DNA of 44,218 nucleotides from Candidatus Epulonipiscium sp. Its GTDB lineage: Bacteria; Bacillota; Clostridia; Lachnospirales; Cellulosilyticaceae. The notes under the pieces are model-generated. The model made no database searches and was not told where the DNA came from. It worked only from the letters and a program-made list of their open reading frames with translations. Location of the stretch: contig JAAYSX010000042.1 in NCBI GenBank assembly GCA_012518255.1, positions 1 to 44,218 on the forward strand. The letters are read 5' to 3'. The first letter of the stretch is position 1. Each line of letters starts with the position of its first letter. Shown in pieces: positions 35,347 through 44,202 of the stretch. The position numbers were made by a program, and so were the translations under genes.

Positions 35347-35417
35347 GGGGATATACTTCTTAAATAATGCTTTTCTCAAGCAAGGCTTGAGCTTGCATTA
35401 TTTAAGACGTATACCCC
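35347..35417 (-). repeat. Capped hairpin, copy D (adjacent to the flagellin stop codon)
   Basis: The left arm 35347-35370 pairs with 35395-35417; its inner 13 pairs (TCTTAAATAATGC) are perfect. The inner hairpin is CTCAAGC-CTT-GCTTGAG. On the minus strand the outer stem ends CCCCTTTTAG. It starts six bases after the flagellin stop codon and probably works as the first of two stacked terminators for this highly expressed gene. Confidence 0.85.
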
Positions 35418-35423
35418 TTTATC

Positions 35424-36881
35424 TTACTGAAGTAGTTGTAGTATTTGTTGTGGTCTTTGGTTTGCCTGGGCTAGCATTGCATTACCTGCTTGTGCAAGAA
35501 TATTATCCTTTGTATATTCTGCCATTTCTGCTGCCATATCAGCGTCTTGAATTCTAGCCATTGATGATGTCATATTTTCTGCTGCAACATCTAGGTTGGC
35601 TACTGTATGCTCTAGTCTATTTTGGTAGGCACCAAGTTTAGAACGAGCTGATGATACCTGGGCTATAGCTGCATCTACAAGTCCTATGGCTTCTTGGGAT
35701 TTAGCTGATGTATTAAGGTTCATATCATCTAAGCCAAGAGCTGCTGTACTCATATTTTGAATACGAAGTTGCATCATTTGCCCTTCATTAGCTCCTATTT
35801 GAAGATCAAGTGGACCTGTTTTAAGGAGGGATAGGGTTACTTCATCTAGGCCTGGTGATTCCGGATCAAAATTCGCCTTATCTACTTTATATTTTGTTTT
35901 GGCACTATCTACACTTAATCTAAATCCGTTAGTTCCTTCAAAGGTTACTACACTCCCCTTGGTACTTGGTGTTACACCTGGTGGGAATGTGTCCTTATTA
36001 ATGGTGACAGCAACATCTGAACCAAGTATAGATTTTTTTGCTCCATCCACTCCAACATCTTTAAGTCCTAAAGCCTCAAGTAATTTTTCATCTCCATTTA
36101 TGGTAATCTCTTTTTTCCCGTATTCCCTATGGAGCATATTAATTTTTTCCCCATTTGCAAAGTCTTCATTATCCACTGTTGCCATATCTATTCCCATAGT
36201 ATCACATAAATCACTTAGTTTACGGAAGACCGTATCTGCATCATCATCTTCCTTTATTTCTACTTGTTCACCATTAATATTTACAATACCAGTTTGTGTA
36301 ATCTTACCATTAGTATCAAAAAGTCCATCAACACCTCCACCCTGAAGTGTTGTCTTTGTTGCAGGATCTGTTACTGTAAATGAATAATCCCCCGGCTCTA
36401 CTCCATCACTCATTGATATAACTTTTCCTAAATCATTATTAGTAGAAAAGGCCCTTCTATCTATTTCCCCATTTAATAATTTTCGCTCATTATATTCTAT
36501 ATGTTCAGAGATACGGTTTATCTCTTCCTTAAGCTGGGCTACTTCATCTGTAATAGCCTTACGATCAGAAGCTGTTAAAGTACCATTAGATGCTTGTATT
36601 GCAAGCTCTCTAGTACGTTGAAGCATTGCATGAACTTCATTAAGTGCTCCTTCTGCTGTTTGGATTAGGGAAATTCCGTCCATGGAGTTACGGTTTGCTT
36701 GTTTAAGTCCACGCACTTGTGTGTCCATCTTTTGTGCTATTGCAAGTCCTGCCGCATCATCTGCTGCGCTATTAATACGAAGTCCTGATGATAGCCTTTG
36801 CATTGTTTTATCTATTTTTCCATTAGTTCTATTCATTTGGTGTAAAGTGCGTAGTGCTGGTATGTTATGATTAATTCTCAA
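35424..36881 (-). CDS. hag: Flagellin
   Basis: The 485-residue filament subunit has the conserved ends: N-terminal D0/D1 'MRINHNIPALRTLHQMNRTN' and 'LSSGLRINSAADDAAGLAIA', and C-terminal D1/D0 'SKLGAYQNRLEHTVANL' and 'DMAAEMAEYTKDNILAQAG' ending 'QRPQQILQLLQ'. The middle (about 165-385) is a variable, probably surface-exposed region. The initiation codon is TTG, fixed by the universal M-R-I-N-H-N start, with GAGGAG six bases ahead. A sigma-D-type promoter lies at 36940-36966. Two stacked hairpins follow the stop codon. fliS and a FliK-like gene are upstream. Confidence 0.97.
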   Translation of the reverse strand: MRINHNIPALRTLHQMNRTNGKIDKTMQRLSSGLRINSAADDAAGLAIAQKMDTQVRGLKQANRNSMDGISLIQTAEGALNEVHAMLQRTRELAIQASNGTLTASDRKAITDEVAQLKEEINRISEHIEYNERKLLNGEIDRRAFSTNNDLGKVISMSDGVEPGDYSFTVTDPATKTTLQGGGVDGLFDTNGKITQTGIVNINGEQVEIKEDDDADTVFRKLSDLCDTMGIDMATVDNEDFANGEKINMLHREYGKKEITINGDEKLLEALGLKDVGVDGAKKSILGSDVAVTINKDTFPPGVTPSTKGSVVTFEGTNGFRLSVDSAKTKYKVDKANFDPESPGLDEVTLSLLKTGPLDLQIGANEGQMMQLRIQNMSTAALGLDDMNLNTSAKSQEAIGLVDAAIAQVSSARSKLGAYQNRLEHTVANLDVAAENMTSSMARIQDADMAAEMAEYTKDNILAQAGNAMLAQANQRPQQILQLLQ

Positions 36882-36939
36882 TACAATCTCCTCTTTCTAA
36901 GTATATTTTATATGTTAATGTTTTTATCTTCTACAATAT

Positions 36940-36966
36940 TTATCGGCTATTTTATGCTATACTTAA
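36940..36966 (-). promoter_or_regulatory. Sigma-D (sigma-28) promoter of flagellin
   Basis: On the minus strand TTAA (36963-36966) is followed after 15 bases by GCCGATAA (36940-36947), against the consensus TAAA-N15-GCCGATAT. The start would lie about 50 bases before the flagellin start codon. This is the standard late-class flagellar promoter. Confidence 0.85.
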
Positions 36967-36990
36967 GCCTTCCTAAGCTTTATCCTAAAG

Positions 36991-37449
36991 TTAAGCCTTA
37001 AAGCCCCTGTTCTTATCATCTAGTACTGATTCATTAAGGTCACTTTTGCCATAGGTTAAGCCTGCATATACCTGCTGGGCATTGTCCATAACTTTAATAT
37101 CTGCCTTATCAGAGTCTATTGCCTCATCCCATCCTATCATTAATGTATTTATTAGATTCTTTGCCTCATCAATAAGTGAATCCTCATATTTCATTATGCT
37201 TTTTATTAAAAGTCCATTAATATACACATATAATCTTAAAAGGTCCCTAGACATTTCTTGTTCAAAGTCAAGAGTATCTATTAGCTCTTGTAGTATTTGT
37301 CTTGAACGCTCTACTTCTGCTTGAAATTCCCTTTCCTCATTTTCATTAGCATGTTTTTTTATATTATCAAGACTATCAAGTAATAAATCATAGGTGATCC
37401 TTAAAAGTTGTCCCCTTGTAGCATTTGCAACCTGCGATGCCTTAATCAT
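36991..37449 (-). CDS. fliS: Flagellar export chaperone FliS-like protein
   Basis: FliS binds flagellin's C-terminus and keeps it unpolymerised before export. The 152-residue helical protein follows the family pattern: 'ATRGQLLRITYDLLLDSLDN', 'RSRQILQELIDTLDFEQEMS' and 'RLYVYINGLLIKSIMKYE'. The tail after about residue 115 is longer than in typical FliS. The ATG at 37449 has AAGGAGGAG 4-5 bases ahead; an upstream ATG at 37476 lies within the preceding small ORF and lacks a good site. The stop codon of the 29-codon ORF overlaps this start. It is directly upstream of the flagellin gene. Confidence 0.85.
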   Translation of the reverse strand: MIKASQVANATRGQLLRITYDLLLDSLDNIKKHANENEEREFQAEVERSRQILQELIDTLDFEQEMSRDLLRLYVYINGLLIKSIMKYEDSLIDEAKNLINTLMIGWDEAIDSDKADIKVMDNAQQVYAGLTYGKSDLNESVLDDKNRGFKA

Positions 37450-37531
37450 TTTTCTCCTCCTTAGAATCCTGCTCATCTATATAATCTACCATTTCCTTTA
37501 TAATATCTATAAGTGACTTTTCCTTATCCAC
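37442..37531 (-). CDS. Small ORF (29 codons) coupled to fliS
   Basis: A GTG at 37531 with GGGGGG five bases ahead opens a 29-codon frame encoding an acidic/basic helical peptide that begins M-D-K-E-K-S-L-I-D-I-I-K-E-M and ends E-E-K-N-D. It starts 10 bases after the FliK-like stop codon, and its own TAA overlaps the fliS start by eight bases. The filling of the whole 80-base gap, the good ribosome site and the overlap suggest it is translated, at least to couple ribosomes to fliS. I do not recognise the peptide. Confidence 0.55.
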   Translation of the reverse strand: MDKEKSLIDIIKEMVDYIDEQDSKEEKND

Positions 37532-37541
37532 CTAATCCCCC

Positions 37542-40500
37542 CTAGATAATATGCTCGAATTTTGATTCATCAAATCTATACTCTAATAAGGACTTAGATA
37601 GTTCCGGCTTTTCTATAAGGGATTTTTCTTCCTTATACTGGGTAAATTTAGCTTGCATTACATTATAGCCAATCTCTTCTATAGCTACCTTTAGCTTGTT
37701 GGAGTCCTTTTGTAGGCCCAGTGTAATTTCAGGTGTTTCCCCCTTCATTTCAAAGGCTACTGCCTTATCAGAAATCCTCATATCTACTTGTACTACACCT
37801 AGATTCTTTGTTTTTATAGACATATGGGCCTTAAGCTCATCTGCTTCTTCCTTCCTTACTTCTTCCTTGTCTCTTAAAACATATAGGTTTAAATTAGTCA
37901 TTCCACTATGGAGTTCAACAGGTATTTGATAAATACCCTCATCTTCAAATATTTTCTTTTGACTATCTAGCAGTTGTAATAGTTCCTTGCCTGTATTATA
38001 TGCCTTAATGTTGTCTGTAACAGATAAACATTTATGACTATTATCCTTTATTTCTTCTTCTACTGCCTCAAGTATCTCTTCAAGATTTTCTTTATCATTA
38101 TTCTTATTCATTGAGCTAGATAGCTTTTCTTGGCTTAGGTTTTCATACTCTTCTAGCATACTTCCTAAGAGATATGGATCCTTTATCACCTTATCTGCCC
38201 AGTAAATATTGGCTATTGTTAAAGGCACCTTATTGTCTTTTAAGAAGGTTAAAGTCTTTGCTGAAGGCTTTTCCAAAGCTTCTACTTGCTTACTAACTCT
38301 CCCTAATTCATAATCTGATATCTTGTCTTCTGTAAGTTCAAGTTCCTCTAGTGATTTGTCCATATCTATATAAGTTTTTAGTTCTTCCGGGCTAATACGT
38401 GATAACCACTGGTCTATTATATTCCTAGTATTTAGCCATTTATCAATGTTCTCATCACTGGCTGCTAGGCTGGTAGCCTCCCTTATTATGCTGCGGATAT
38501 TTTCGGGTAAGTCTCCTTGCCTAATTCCTAGGTCATCATCTACTCTTATATCCATCTTGCCCGTCTTACTTCCAACTTCCTTGATATATTTACTTGCCTC
38601 AAATAAATTACCTAAGGTGGGCTCCTTATCATTATCTAATAAAAAACCAATTGCAGCTGTCTCATTCTTGCTAATAGTGTTTAGCATACGATAAACCCCT
38701 ATTAAACCATCTCTTTCTTTAGGTGAAAGTTCATTAGCCTTATCTAGTTCAAGTATAGCTTCAGCCACTTTTTGGGTTGGATCTATATTACTTTCCCTTT
38801 GTATCTCTCTTATATTTTCTATAAGGTTATCTATTTGCATTGTATCTGGATTAATTCCATCTTTAATCATTTTGGCTACAAGGACAGGCTTCATTTCATA
38901 AAGTACTGTTTCTATTTTTACAATCACAGCCTTTGCATCTTCTATGGCTTCCTTACTTATATCTATTTTACCTTCTACTAATGTTTTAGCTGCCTTAAGG
39001 TTAGCATCGTTTACTTCAATCTGATTAATTTCTAATATATGTTCTAGTTGGTCTTCTACACTAGCAATACTTTCCCCAAAGCGCCTCTCTGGCCTTGTTC
39101 CTCTTTCTTCATATACCTGCTGGGCATGTTCAAGTTTAATGGCCTCATCCATTCCTTCAAGGGTAAAGTCTATCTCTTCTTTAACAACCTTAGCTACTGC
39201 AATCTCCCTATTTTGTGAGACATTGTAAAGACTTTCACTTGTTCTTTTCATCTGATCAAGATTTTCTTTACTTGCACTTATGCCTATATTTTTTAGGATT
39301 TCTTCATTCTTTACTTCTTCAATTAATTTAAGCTCTTCAACCACCTTACTTAAATCACTAGTTTCTATATCTAATTTTTTATTTAACTTCAAGGCTGCTT
39401 CAAGTGTTAGTTTAAGGCGGATTTCCTCTAGTTGCCTTTTTCTTATGGCTACTTCTTCCTTAATTTCAGGCTCTAGTTCCTTAATCTCTTCATCTTGTCC
39501 TTCTTTACTTGTAAGCTTATCTATATTTTCATGTAAAGTCTTTTGTAAATTTTCCAGGGTAATAGGTCTGTTACTTATATAAGTATCTTCTATAATCTTT
39601 TCATCAATATTTGGAATATCTTCTATTATAGCTTCAACGCTTTCTTTAACCTTATTATATTCATTTAATTGATTAGTTTTCATCTCATTAATATTCATAT
39701 CTGCAGGGTTATTACCATTTTTAATTTCCCTTGCAGCATTTTCAAGAAGGTCTTTTGTATTCATCTTATTTATTATATCTTTTATATCTACAAAATCTTT
39801 TACACTCTGCCTTGTAATTTCTATACTGCCCCTTATTAGATTACGGGCTGCGTTCATATTTTCCTGGGTAACCTTAATGCCATTCATATTTAAGACAGCA
39901 ATTATCTGCTCATTTGTTGGGTTTTCATTAATATCTTTAGGATTTCCCATATGTTTTGAACTATATAGGCCATTGATTGATATATCTGCCTTGTTTCTTA
40001 CCATGTTTATAATTGATATATCACTGCTATCTATAATATTTTCTAACCTATCCCTGTACCGTCTTAATGTTTCAAGATTTTTATTTGTAGTAGGCAAGCC
40101 TGCATTGGATAAGGCTTCATAAAGTTCCTTATCTATATCTTCTTCCTCACATTCATCTAGTATAGGACCCTTTTCATTTTCTAATACTTCTTTAGCTATA
40201 ATATCAACAGTAAGTTCATCAAGTTCATAACCATCTTTAAATAGATTAAAGATATGGTCTTTTTGTAACTGATTTACTACTATATCCAAGGCATTTTTAC
40301 TTACATTTATCCCTTTATTCCTCATGGTTTCTACAATTTTGGAATTTAGGTAATTATCTTCTATTCCGTTCTTATTCATTATCTCTTTAACATCTTTACT
40401 ATATGTAGGTGAAGTAACTTTAAGGTGGCTTTCATATATGTTTAACCTATCTGCCCCATCCTTACTTGCTACATGATTTATTTCCATCGGCAAGGTCTCT

Positions 40501-40547
40501 TTTATCTTTTGCCCTGTTTGTATATTAATATTAATTCCCTGTATCAT
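37542..40547 (-). CDS. Large FliK-like flagellar protein (DUF6240-type) with internal repeats
   Basis: The 1001-residue protein is mostly helical and charged. It contains about seven copies of a 25-40-residue motif with the pattern L-x2-N-x-I-x-V/A-T/S-x2-N-L/M-x3-A ('MNGIKVTQENMNAARNLIRG', 'NIGISASKENLDQMKR', 'INQIEVNDANLKAAKTLVEG', 'DNKVPLTIANIYWADKVI'). The last 110 residues look like the FliK C-terminal domain ('MSIKTKNLGVVQVDMRISDK', 'LKVAIEEIGYNVMQAKF'). FliK measures hook length and switches export specificity; here the repeats could be the ruler. The DUF6240 name is from memory. It stands upstream of fliS and flagellin behind a possible sigma-D promoter. Confidence 0.65.
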   Translation of the reverse strand: MIQGININIQTGQKIKETLPMEINHVASKDGADRLNIYESHLKVTSPTYSKDVKEIMNKNGIEDNYLNSKIVETMRNKGINVSKNALDIVVNQLQKDHIFNLFKDGYELDELTVDIIAKEVLENEKGPILDECEEEDIDKELYEALSNAGLPTTNKNLETLRRYRDRLENIIDSSDISIINMVRNKADISINGLYSSKHMGNPKDINENPTNEQIIAVLNMNGIKVTQENMNAARNLIRGSIEITRQSVKDFVDIKDIINKMNTKDLLENAAREIKNGNNPADMNINEMKTNQLNEYNKVKESVEAIIEDIPNIDEKIIEDTYISNRPITLENLQKTLHENIDKLTSKEGQDEEIKELEPEIKEEVAIRKRQLEEIRLKLTLEAALKLNKKLDIETSDLSKVVEELKLIEEVKNEEILKNIGISASKENLDQMKRTSESLYNVSQNREIAVAKVVKEEIDFTLEGMDEAIKLEHAQQVYEERGTRPERRFGESIASVEDQLEHILEINQIEVNDANLKAAKTLVEGKIDISKEAIEDAKAVIVKIETVLYEMKPVLVAKMIKDGINPDTMQIDNLIENIREIQRESNIDPTQKVAEAILELDKANELSPKERDGLIGVYRMLNTISKNETAAIGFLLDNDKEPTLGNLFEASKYIKEVGSKTGKMDIRVDDDLGIRQGDLPENIRSIIREATSLAASDENIDKWLNTRNIIDQWLSRISPEELKTYIDMDKSLEELELTEDKISDYELGRVSKQVEALEKPSAKTLTFLKDNKVPLTIANIYWADKVIKDPYLLGSMLEEYENLSQEKLSSSMNKNNDKENLEEILEAVEEEIKDNSHKCLSVTDNIKAYNTGKELLQLLDSQKKIFEDEGIYQIPVELHSGMTNLNLYVLRDKEEVRKEEADELKAHMSIKTKNLGVVQVDMRISDKAVAFEMKGETPEITLGLQKDSNKLKVAIEEIGYNVMQAKFTQYKEEKSLIEKPELSKSLLEYRFDESKFEHII

Positions 40548-40585
40548 CTTATCACCCTTGCTATATATATTGCTTACTATATTAT

Positions 40586-40612
40586 ATTTCGGCTTTATTA
40601 GAAAAAAAATTA
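40586..40612 (-). promoter_or_regulatory. Candidate sigma-D promoter of the FliK-like operon
   Basis: On the minus strand TAAT (40609-40612) stands 15 bases before GCCGAAAT (40586-40593), one mismatch in each box from TAAA-N15-GCCGATAT. The -35 box overlaps the U tract of the terminator that ends the GGDEF-EAL gene. The start would lie about 35 bases before the FliK-like ATG. Confidence 0.5.
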
Positions 40613-40639
40613 GGTTAGCCTTATGGCTAGCCTAATTTT
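40602..40639 (-). terminator. Intrinsic terminator of the GGDEF-EAL gene
   Basis: TTAGGTTAGCC pairs with GGCTAGCCTAA around a short loop. On the minus strand it ends in TTTTTTTT. The hairpin starts within the stop codon of the GGDEF-EAL gene. Confidence 0.9.
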
Positions 40640-43064
40640 ATGCTTCTATAAGTCTTATTATTTCTTCCTTAGATAATGGCCTGCTAAGTAAATAACCCTG
40701 CATAGAATCGCATTTGTATTCTTTTAAAAATGAAAATTCTTCTTCTATCTCTACCCCTTCAGCTATTACTTTAAGCTCCATGCCATGTCCAAGTTCTATT
40801 AATATACTAACAATTACTCTTCCTTCTTCATCCCTAGATATTGTATCAACAAAGGATTTATCTATTTTAAGTGTATCTATTGGTAACCGGTTAAGGTAAC
40901 TAAGGGATGAGTAACCTGTTCCAAAGTCATCAAGCGCAACCGTAACTCCTAGCCCTCTTAGTACTTCTAGCTTATCTGTGATTATCTGGAAGTTCTCTAT
41001 CAGCATTGTTTCTGTCATTTCAATTTCTAAATGTTTAGGTTCTAGATCATTTTCCTTTAATATATCTAGTACAATTTCTACGAAATCTTCCTGCATTACC
41101 TGGAGAGCCGAAACATTAACTGACACAGTATAGTCTGGGTAACCTAATTCGTGAATTTCCTTAATAAACTTACAAGCCGTTTCTAAAACCCACTTACCAA
41201 TGGGAATAATAGAATGGCTTTCTTCCGCTACTTTAATAAACTTATAAGGAGATACTTGTCCAAGCTCTTTGTTTTCCCATCTAAGCAGGGCTTCAAATCC
41301 TATAATTTCCTTATTTTCTAGGTCATACTGGGGCTGGTAATTTAGATAAAGCTCCTTATTATCTACTGCTGTCCTTAATTCTTTTTCAATGGCAGCTCTT
41401 TCGCTAAGCTCATCATTCATATCTTTATGGAAAAACTTATACTGTGCCTTTCCGCTTTCTTTTGCCTTATACATTGCTATATCTGCCTTCATATTTAAAT
41501 CTTCTAAGGTCTTACCATCATCTGGGTATACCGCTATACCTGCACTTACCGTGGTATGAATTAACATATTATTAATTAAAAAACCTTCCTGAAATACCGC
41601 CATTAACCTTTTAGCTATCTTCCTTATATCACTTTTATCATTGGTCCCCTTTATTAATAATAGGAACTCATCTCCACCCATCCTATATAACTTAATAGAT
41701 TTATTACAGATCATTTGTAATCTATTGCCCATTCTAATTATAAACTTATCGCCAAGTGTATGACCTAAAGTATCATTTATTAACTTAAAGTTATCTGCAT
41801 CTATAAAGATTACTGCACCTTTCTTATTCTTTTCATTGTTGAAGTATTCATCAAAGTCTTCCTGTAAGGTTCTTTTATTAGGTAACTTAGTTAATTCATC
41901 TAAGTATGTCATTTTTTCCAGCTTATTCCTTACCCTTTTATTTTCTGCTATATGGAATGTAAGTAATAGTATAAGTATGGTTAGGACTATAATAACTACA
42001 GCCCACGCTATAACTATATTCCTGTAAGTCTTGAAAAAAGAAAAAGGCTTATTGATTATTTCTGCTTCTTTGGGTATTAGGTCCATGGGAATGTTAGACT
42101 TTTCTAGCTTATTATAATCAAAAATTATCTTTAAAGGAAACTCTCTAACAATTGCTATATCATCTGCCTCTTCCCCATTTAATACCCTTAGGGCAAGTTC
42201 GCCAGCTTTCTTTCCATGCTCTACAGAGGACACAGTAGCTCCTCCCATATTCCCGTATCCTATAGTACTAGAATACATATGGAATAATGGAACATTACTT
42301 ACCTCATCAGCTATTTTACAAAACCTTTCAAACTCCATGGGTTCTCCCCTAGTATCCTGATAATAGGTTGTAATTAAAATAGCACTATCCCCGCTTACTT
42401 GTCCCATATCTTTTATAACCTCATCATGGGTCTTATTTGTTATGCTAATAGGTTTAATGTCTTTGTACTTGGACCTTATAATATTGTCTATTATATTGTA
42501 AGTAGATATTCCACTCTCTGTTTGGTCATATACAATATAAAGTTTTTCCATACTGGGATTAATATGATATGCCATATCAAGGGTTTGCTCTAAGTCTATG
42601 TGTTCAATTACACCAGTTATATTTGTATCACCTTTAATAAGCTCCTTCTCACCCTCTTCATTAACACCTACAAATACAATTGGGGCATCATAAAACAAAT
42701 CCCTCCTGTGTTGCAAGGCAAACTCCAGGGCCTTATCGTCACTAACTACAATAAGGTCTATCTTTTTACCTTTATATTTATTTTTGTATGTATTATATAG
42801 ATTCTCTAGATTATCCTCTGTCGGGAAGTTCTTCCAATCCATATATTCTATATATATATCTATATCAAGATCTGAATCATCTAAAATACTAACTGCATTA
42901 TCAACAATATTCTTAGTCCATGTAAAATTTGCATGATAAGAATTCAGGAACAAAACCTGCTTCTCTTCTTGGCCATATATAGGATGCCCGAATAAAATTA
43001 AGGGTATTACTAATATTGTAAGTAAAATTATAGTTTGCTTTCGGATTTTTTCATAAAAACGCAT
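40638..43064 (-). CDS. Membrane sensor with ABC-substrate-like domain, GGDEF and EAL domains
   Basis: The 808-residue protein has a signal/anchor segment, then an extracytoplasmic ABC-type substrate-binding domain (about 30-330: 'QVLFLNSYHANFTWTKNIVD', 'DLIVVSDDKALEFAL'). A membrane helix (about 345-370), a GGDEF domain ('YLDELTKLPNKRTL', 'YRMGGDEFLLL') and an EAL domain ('GFEALLRW', 'EMTETMLIEN', 'DDFGTGYSSLSYLNRLPIDT', 'KIDKSFV') follow. Both signature motifs are intact, so it may both make and break cyclic di-GMP. No RxxD inhibitory site precedes GGDEF. The ATG at 43064 has GGGGGGG five bases ahead and is preferred over the one at 43082. Its place beside flagellar genes suggests motility control. 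Confidence 0.93.
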   Translation of the reverse strand: MRFYEKIRKQTIILLTILVIPLILFGHPIYGQEEKQVLFLNSYHANFTWTKNIVDNAVSILDDSDLDIDIYIEYMDWKNFPTEDNLENLYNTYKNKYKGKKIDLIVVSDDKALEFALQHRRDLFYDAPIVFVGVNEEGEKELIKGDTNITGVIEHIDLEQTLDMAYHINPSMEKLYIVYDQTESGISTYNIIDNIIRSKYKDIKPISITNKTHDEVIKDMGQVSGDSAILITTYYQDTRGEPMEFERFCKIADEVSNVPLFHMYSSTIGYGNMGGATVSSVEHGKKAGELALRVLNGEEADDIAIVREFPLKIIFDYNKLEKSNIPMDLIPKEAEIINKPFSFFKTYRNIVIAWAVVIIVLTILILLLTFHIAENKRVRNKLEKMTYLDELTKLPNKRTLQEDFDEYFNNEKNKKGAVIFIDADNFKLINDTLGHTLGDKFIIRMGNRLQMICNKSIKLYRMGGDEFLLLIKGTNDKSDIRKIAKRLMAVFQEGFLINNMLIHTTVSAGIAVYPDDGKTLEDLNMKADIAMYKAKESGKAQYKFFHKDMNDELSERAAIEKELRTAVDNKELYLNYQPQYDLENKEIIGFEALLRWENKELGQVSPYKFIKVAEESHSIIPIGKWVLETACKFIKEIHELGYPDYTVSVNVSALQVMQEDFVEIVLDILKENDLEPKHLEIEMTETMLIENFQIITDKLEVLRGLGVTVALDDFGTGYSSLSYLNRLPIDTLKIDKSFVDTISRDEEGRVIVSILIELGHGMELKVIAEGVEIEEEFSFLKEYKCDSMQGYLLSRPLSKEEIIRLIEA

Positions 43065-43171
43065 GACAACCCCCCCATACATAAGACTTATTTATATTCA
43101 ATCTTTCAAATCTTCTTTAAGTTAATCATACTATAAGTAACAAGAAAATACTAGTAATAACCATTTATAGC

Positions 43172-43215
43172 AAAAAAGTATCCTAGATTAGCTAGCAACT
43201 AGTCTAGGATACTTT
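43172..43215 (-). terminator. Intrinsic terminator of metF
   Basis: AAAGTATCCTAGA (43175-43187) pairs perfectly with TCTAGGATACTTT (43203-43215). The minus strand continues into TTTTTT. It begins 8 bases after the metF stop codon. Confidence 0.92.
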
Positions 43216-43222
43216 ATAATTT

Positions 43223-44089
43223 TTATACTATGCTTGAAATAGATTCAACTATTTTTCTAGCTACATGTGGCTTATTCATGGTGTATAGATGAATCCCATC
43301 TACCCCCCAAGATAATAAATCTATAATCTGATTAGTTGCATAGGCTATCCCTGCATCCTCTAAAGCTCTAGGATTATCACCATATTTATCTAAAATACGC
43401 TTAAATTTATCAGGTATTTTTGCCCCACATAGCTGAGTTATACGTTCTGTTTGTCTTTTATTAATTACTGGCATTATTCCTACTGATATAGGTATATCTA
43501 AATCCATTAAATCAAGGTTCTCTTTAAATTTATAAAAATCATTATTATCTAAAAAAAGCTGGGTTATTAAAAAATCTGCTCCACTATCAACCTTAGTTTT
43601 TAGGTTCTTAAGGTCGGCCACCTTGTTTTCAGCTTCTGGATGGTACTCTGGATAGCATGCTGCACCTATTGAAAATTCACCGAATTCTTTAATATGTTCT
43701 ATTAAATCTGTGGCATATGTATAGGGGCTATTTTCTAAATCTATGTCACTAATACCATGAGGCTTATCCCCTCTTAAAGCAAGTACATTCTCAACATTAG
43801 CCTCTCTAAGCTTATATAGGACCTTATCTATTTGGTCTGATGTAGAATTTATACAAGTTAAATGGGCAAGGGCATCTATGCCATACTTATTTTGAATAAG
43901 ATCTGCTATTTCCACTGTGTGACCTGCATCACTACCACCTGCTCCGTAAGTAACACTTATAAAATCTGGTTTAAGGTCTGCAAGTTCATGTATAGTATCA
44001 TAAATAGTGTCTACAGGCATCTCAGGCTTAGGCGGGAATATCTCCAAAGAAATTACAGGTTTATCACTATATAAGTTTTTTATTTTCAT
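43223..44089 (-). CDS. metF: Methylenetetrahydrofolate reductase
   Basis: MetF reduces 5,10-methylene- to 5,10-methyl-tetrahydrofolate, feeding methionine synthesis or, in acetogens, the Wood-Ljungdahl methyl branch. The 288-residue TIM-barrel protein has the FAD/folate-site segments 'VISLEIFPPK', 'FISVTYGAGGS', 'NVLALRGDKP', 'FSIGAACYPEYHPEA' and 'FLITQLFLDN'. There is no metV gene next to it, which favours the methionine role. GAGGAA precedes the ATG. No SAM-box or T-box leader fits into the 50 bases before it. A plus-strand gene diverges from it at the right edge. Confidence 0.95.
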   Translation of the reverse strand: MKIKNLYSDKPVISLEIFPPKPEMPVDTIYDTIHELADLKPDFISVTYGAGGSDAGHTVEIADLIQNKYGIDALAHLTCINSTSDQIDKVLYKLREANVENVLALRGDKPHGISDIDLENSPYTYATDLIEHIKEFGEFSIGAACYPEYHPEAENKVADLKNLKTKVDSGADFLITQLFLDNNDFYKFKENLDLMDLDIPISVGIMPVINKRQTERITQLCGAKIPDKFKRILDKYGDNPRALEDAGIAYATNQIIDLLSWGVDGIHLYTMNKPHVARKIVESISSIV

Positions 44090-44134
44090 ACTTTTCTTCC
44101 TCTCATTTTTTCTATTTTCCTATTGTTATTTAAG

Positions 44135-44162
44135 ATTATAACAATCTTTCAACTATTGTAAA
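44135..44162 (-). promoter_or_regulatory. metF promoter
   Basis: On the minus strand TTTACA (44157-44162) is followed after 16 bases by a perfect TATAAT (44135-44140). The start lies near 44128, about 39 bases ahead of the ATG. It overlaps the region that drives the divergent plus-strand gene. Confidence 0.7.
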
Positions 44163-44171
44163 GCTAATTTG

Positions 44172-44180
44172 TGATATAAT
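44172..44180 (+). promoter_or_regulatory. Extended -10 promoter of the right-edge gene
   Basis: TGATATAAT gives a perfect TATAAT with the TGN extension. A good -35 at normal spacing is absent (TTGTAA is only 13 bases away), which fits an extended -10 promoter. Confidence 0.5.
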
Positions 44181-44202
44181 ATTAAAAATTGGAGGTTTTG
44201 TC

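Noticed and set aside
35225-35417. Possible CRISPR array from the repeated units after flagellin
   Set aside because: The 85-bp units are palindromic hairpins with no unique spacers between short direct repeats, and no cas gene is near.
44090-44202. SAM riboswitch or T-box in front of metF
   Set aside because: Only about 40 bases separate the predicted metF transcription start from its ATG, with no terminator hairpin or conserved riboswitch core.
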